Source: CAVUPF01 sp963777915
GTDB lineage: Bacteria > Actinomycetota > Thermoleophilia > Solirubrobacterales > 70-9
Reading direction: 5' to 3'
Assembly (NCBI GenBank): GCA_963777915.1
Contig: CAVZSH010000005.1
Span: forward strand, 496,001 to 560,000
DNA: 64,000 bases
The notes under the pieces were generated by a model. The model saw only the letters and a list, made by a program, of their open reading frames with translations, ran no database searches and had not been told where the DNA came from. The translations under genes were made by a program, and so were the position numbers. The first letter of the stretch is position 1. The number at the start of each line of letters is the position of its first letter. Below are positions 61,922 through 64,000 of this stretch, piece by piece.

Positions 61922-63363
61922 TAGTGCTCCGTTAGATAGATCCAGGCGGATGCAGGTGGAGCGTCTCGGGCGGCAGCCGTCTGCGACAGGTGGGGCAGGT
62001 GCCCTGCCAGCAGGCCAGGAGCTGCTGCAGCCCCCTGACGACCTCGAACAGCGAGGTCAGGCGGCCGCCCTGAGTGGAGGACGGCGCAGCCGCTCCGTGG
62101 TCAGGAAGCCGTGGGCGACCGAGACCAGGGTGACGTGGTGGTTCCAGCCGGGGTAGGAGCGGCCCTCGAAGTGGTCGAGGCCGAGGGCGTCCTTTAACTC
62201 GCGGTAGTCCTGCTCGACCCGCCAGCGCAGCTTGGCGAGTGTGACCAGCTGCTCGATCGGTGTGTCCTCGGGGAGGTTGGAGAGCCAGAAGTCGCTCGGC
62301 TCCTCTGAGCCCGGTGGCCACTCGGCGAGCAGCCAGCACAGCGGCAGCTCACGGTCTGGATCGGCGCGGCGCAGCTTGACGTTGGCGGGGCGCACGCGCA
62401 GGGCGAGGAAGCGCGAGGAGAGCGGCCCTCGGGTTCCCTCGCGCCAGCCGACCTCGACACAGGCCTCCTCGCCGGCGGCCCGGGCAAGGCCGGCGAGGCT
62501 GTCGAACGGGCGGCGGTAGCGCGCTGCGGGAGGGCGGCCCCTGCCCGATCCCTGCGGGCGCTTGGGCTTGGCGCTCGCGGGCAGCGCCGAGGTCGATCCC
62601 TTGACGTCGAGCACGTAGGAGACCCCCCGCTCCGCCAAGCCCGCCCGCAGCTCGGTGACGTCCCCGTAGGCGGCGTCGCCGAGCACGACGGGAGGCTTAA
62701 GGCCCCACTCACGCAGCTCGTCGACCATCTGAAGCGCCAGCTTCCACTTCGGCTCGTGGACAACGTCATCGGGGACCCGGCAGGCCTCCCGCCGGGGGTC
62801 CCCATCCCACTCGGAGGGCATGAACAGCCGCCAGTCGATCGGGCAGGATGCCTGCGGGGTGGCAGCTGAGATGGAGACGCCGACCTGGCAGTTGCCCACC
62901 TTGCCCAGGGCGCCGCAGTACTGGCGCGCCACGCCGACCGACTTGTTCCCGAACTTGGGGAAGCCGGTGTCGTCGATCACCCAGGCATCGGGGCAGATCT
63001 CGGCGTCGATGCGCAGCGCCAGGCGACGGCGAACAGGCTCCCAGCGCCACGGCGACTGGTTGACGAACTGCTGCAGGCACTGCTCCTCGCCGTCCTCCAG
63101 GCGCGCGGCCATCGGCTCGATCGACTTGCGCTTGCCGTCGAGCATCAGGCCTCGCAGATAGACCTCGCCCCAGCGGCGCTGGTCCTTGCGCCCCATCGGC
63201 TCGAAGATCTCCTCCGCGAACTCGACCAGACGGCCGCGAACCCTCTGCAGCTTTGCGGCGCTGAGCCCTGACACGTCTCCCATTCTTGCCTCCTCCGTCG
63301 ATGCCATTGCGGAGGGGTTCGCCCACTCAGGGCAAGGTTCCTGCAAAAGCTAACGGAGCACTA
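61922..63363 (-). mobile_element. IS701-family insertion sequence
   Basis: 1,442 bp with 14-bp perfect terminal inverted repeats (TAGTGCTCCGTTAG at the left, its complement at the right). TTAG flanks both ends (61918-61921 and 63364-63367), the YTAR target duplication characteristic of IS701. It separates pfkA from ftsH. Confidence 0.92.
62057..63283 (-). CDS. IS701-family transposase, C-terminus frameshifted
   Basis: 408 residues from the ATG with GGAGGAGG upstream. WVIDDTGFPKFGNKSVGVARQYCG in pieces, VLGDAAYGDVTELRAGL and LKLRWRVEQDYRELKDALGLDHFEGR-type words (here AKLRWRVEQDYRELKDALG) are the IS701 DDE motifs. It ends at LRRPPLRAAA, but the next frame continues with LTSLFEVVRGLQQLLACW and a CPTC motif, which normally forms the C-terminus. 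So the last about 40 residues are lost by a frameshift near 62085-62100. Confidence 0.88.
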   Translation of the reverse strand: MGDVSGLSAAKLQRVRGRLVEFAEEIFEPMGRKDQRRWGEVYLRGLMLDGKRKSIEPMAARLEDGEEQCLQQFVNQSPWRWEPVRRRLALRIDAEICPDAWVIDDTGFPKFGNKSVGVARQYCGALGKVGNCQVGVSISAATPQASCPIDWRLFMPSEWDGDPRREACRVPDDVVHEPKWKLALQMVDELREWGLKPPVVLGDAAYGDVTELRAGLAERGVSYVLDVKGSTSALPASAKPKRPQGSGRGRPPAARYRRPFDSLAGLARAAGEEACVEVGWREGTRGPLSSRFLALRVRPANVKLRRADPDRELPLCWLLAEWPPGSEEPSDFWLSNLPEDTPIEQLVTLAKLRWRVEQDYRELKDALGLDHFEGRSYPGWNHHVTLVSVAHGFLTTERLRRPPLRAAA

Positions 63364-63521
63364 TTAGAGCATTCCGATCTTTCAGCCTGGGAGGATGGTC
63401 AGGGTGTCTCATGTCCCATACAGTCCCGGCAGCATTCGGGCCGGCTCCTGAACGGCCTGCGGATTTTTACGGAGCACCCCGCGATATAGGCCGGGTGTGC
63501 TGCAGAGCGACGATGCGTAGC

Positions 63522-64000
63522 ATGAGCGCGATGCCGGATCCAACGCCGCAGGAGCCTAATGGTGAAGGCGTCAGCCAGACGCATCCGCACCCGCCGATGC
63601 CGCGCGACAAGCGTGGGTGGCATGTGGCGCCGTCGCCCGACGGGCGGGGAATGCCCGAACACGCGCCGACGCGCCCGCCGCCGCACCGGCGGGCCGGGTT
63701 TCTGTGGTTCGTGGTGGCGCTGCTCGCGCTCAACTGGCTGTCGCTGCTCCTGTTCCAACCCTCTAAGGGCGAACCGCGGGTGACGGTGCCGTTCAGCCCG
63801 TACTTTTTGGAACAGGTCAAAGGCGACTCGGTTTACTCGATCGTCTCCAAGGGCGACACGATCCAGGGCGAGCTTAAGGCCAAGCAGCGCTATCCGGCCG
63901 ACGACGAGAAGGCCACGCCTACGAAGCTATTCGCCACGCAGGTGCCGAGCTTCTGGAACGGCGGCGAGCTGTCGGCGCTGCTGCAGGAACGGGGAGTCAA
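63522..64000 (+). CDS. ftsH: FtsH ATP-dependent zinc metalloprotease, 5' part only
   Basis: The gene runs off the window; 159 codons are visible. A Pro/His-rich cytosolic N-terminus (residues 1-64) leads to a transmembrane helix (FLWFVVALLALNWLSLLLF) and the start of the outside FtsH_ext domain (VPFSPYFLEQVKGDSVYSI; a SKGDTIQGEL strand). The AAA+ and protease parts lie beyond the edge. An ATG at 63513 in the same frame is an alternative start. FtsH degrades membrane and short-lived proteins. Confidence 0.8.
   Translation, partial: MSAMPDPTPQEPNGEGVSQTHPHPPMPRDKRGWHVAPSPDGRGMPEHAPTRPPPHRRAGFLWFVVALLALNWLSLLLFQPSKGEPRVTVPFSPYFLEQVKGDSVYSIVSKGDTIQGELKAKQRYPADDEKATPTKLFATQVPSFWNGGELSALLQERGV

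Noticed and set aside
1..64000. CRISPR arrays, prophage modules, rRNA genes
   Set aside because: No regularly spaced repeats, phage genes or rRNA sequence were seen on reading both strands.

Overview
The window is 64 kb of very GC-rich DNA with dense, often overlapping genes, many GTG or TTG starts, and several starts that look leaderless. The gene content is actinobacterial: a fused KorA/KorB 2-oxoacid:ferredoxin oxidoreductase, a deazaflavin (F420)-type nitroreductase, drug-efflux ABC pairs, TreT-type trehalose synthesis and DUF389/RDD membrane proteins. My best inference is a Thermoleophilia-like (Solirubrobacterales-type) actinobacterium, but there is no marker gene that proves this.

Layout. 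0.3-7.2 kb: an MFS drug exporter divergent from a MarR repressor, korAB, and an acyl-CoA carboxylase carboxyltransferase. 7.3-11.8 kb: a secreted trio of SUMF1-fold protein, Cys-rich seven-bladed propeller and CSPAR-type sulfatase. 11.9-16 kb: Nudix, RDD, DUF389, a small membrane protein and a secreted trypsin-like protease. 16-22.4 kb, minus strand: one tightly coupled phosphate operon, pstS-pstC-pstA-pstB followed by a small lipoprotein, two zinc-ribbon proteins and a secreted phosphoesterase-like protein. 22.5-27.3 kb: a small secreted protein, a very small minus-strand gene, and a sulfate ABC operon (sbp-cysT-cysW-cysA) whose cysA has a one-base frameshift. 27.5-35.1 kb: a DhlA-like dehalogenase, metallophosphoesterase, alpha/beta hydrolase, SDR, cupin, a methyltransferase relic, an RHH-VOC pair, DUF899 and a compositionally odd DUF1059 gene. 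35.4-38.8 kb: tRNA-Leu(CAG), tRNA-Glu(CTC), a DDN-like reductase and an ABC exporter.

39-54.7 kb is the most coherent functional block. It holds an SQR-like flavoprotein, phosphoketolase plus acetate kinase, three universal stress protein loci (one intact, one frameshifted, one relic), TreT, a P-type cation ATPase, a GNAT-fused ADP-forming acyl-CoA synthetase divergent from an HDAC-family deacetylase, and a phosphoribosyltransferase. This content resembles the hypoxia/dormancy (DosR/DevR-type) regulons of other actinobacteria. Two of its genes share a roughly 39-bp 5' element.

55-64 kb: a DrrAB-type ABC exporter, then a mobile-element cluster. An ISAzo13-type element splits a secreted-protein gene (removing the element and one TT copy restores the frame), an ISL3 element sits just upstream of the same gene, a 6-phosphofructokinase with an unusual specificity site follows, then an IS701 element with TTAG target duplications, and finally the 5' end of ftsH running off the window. 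The short frameshifts in cysA, one USP gene and the IS701 transposase may be real decay or assembly indels; the sequence alone cannot tell.
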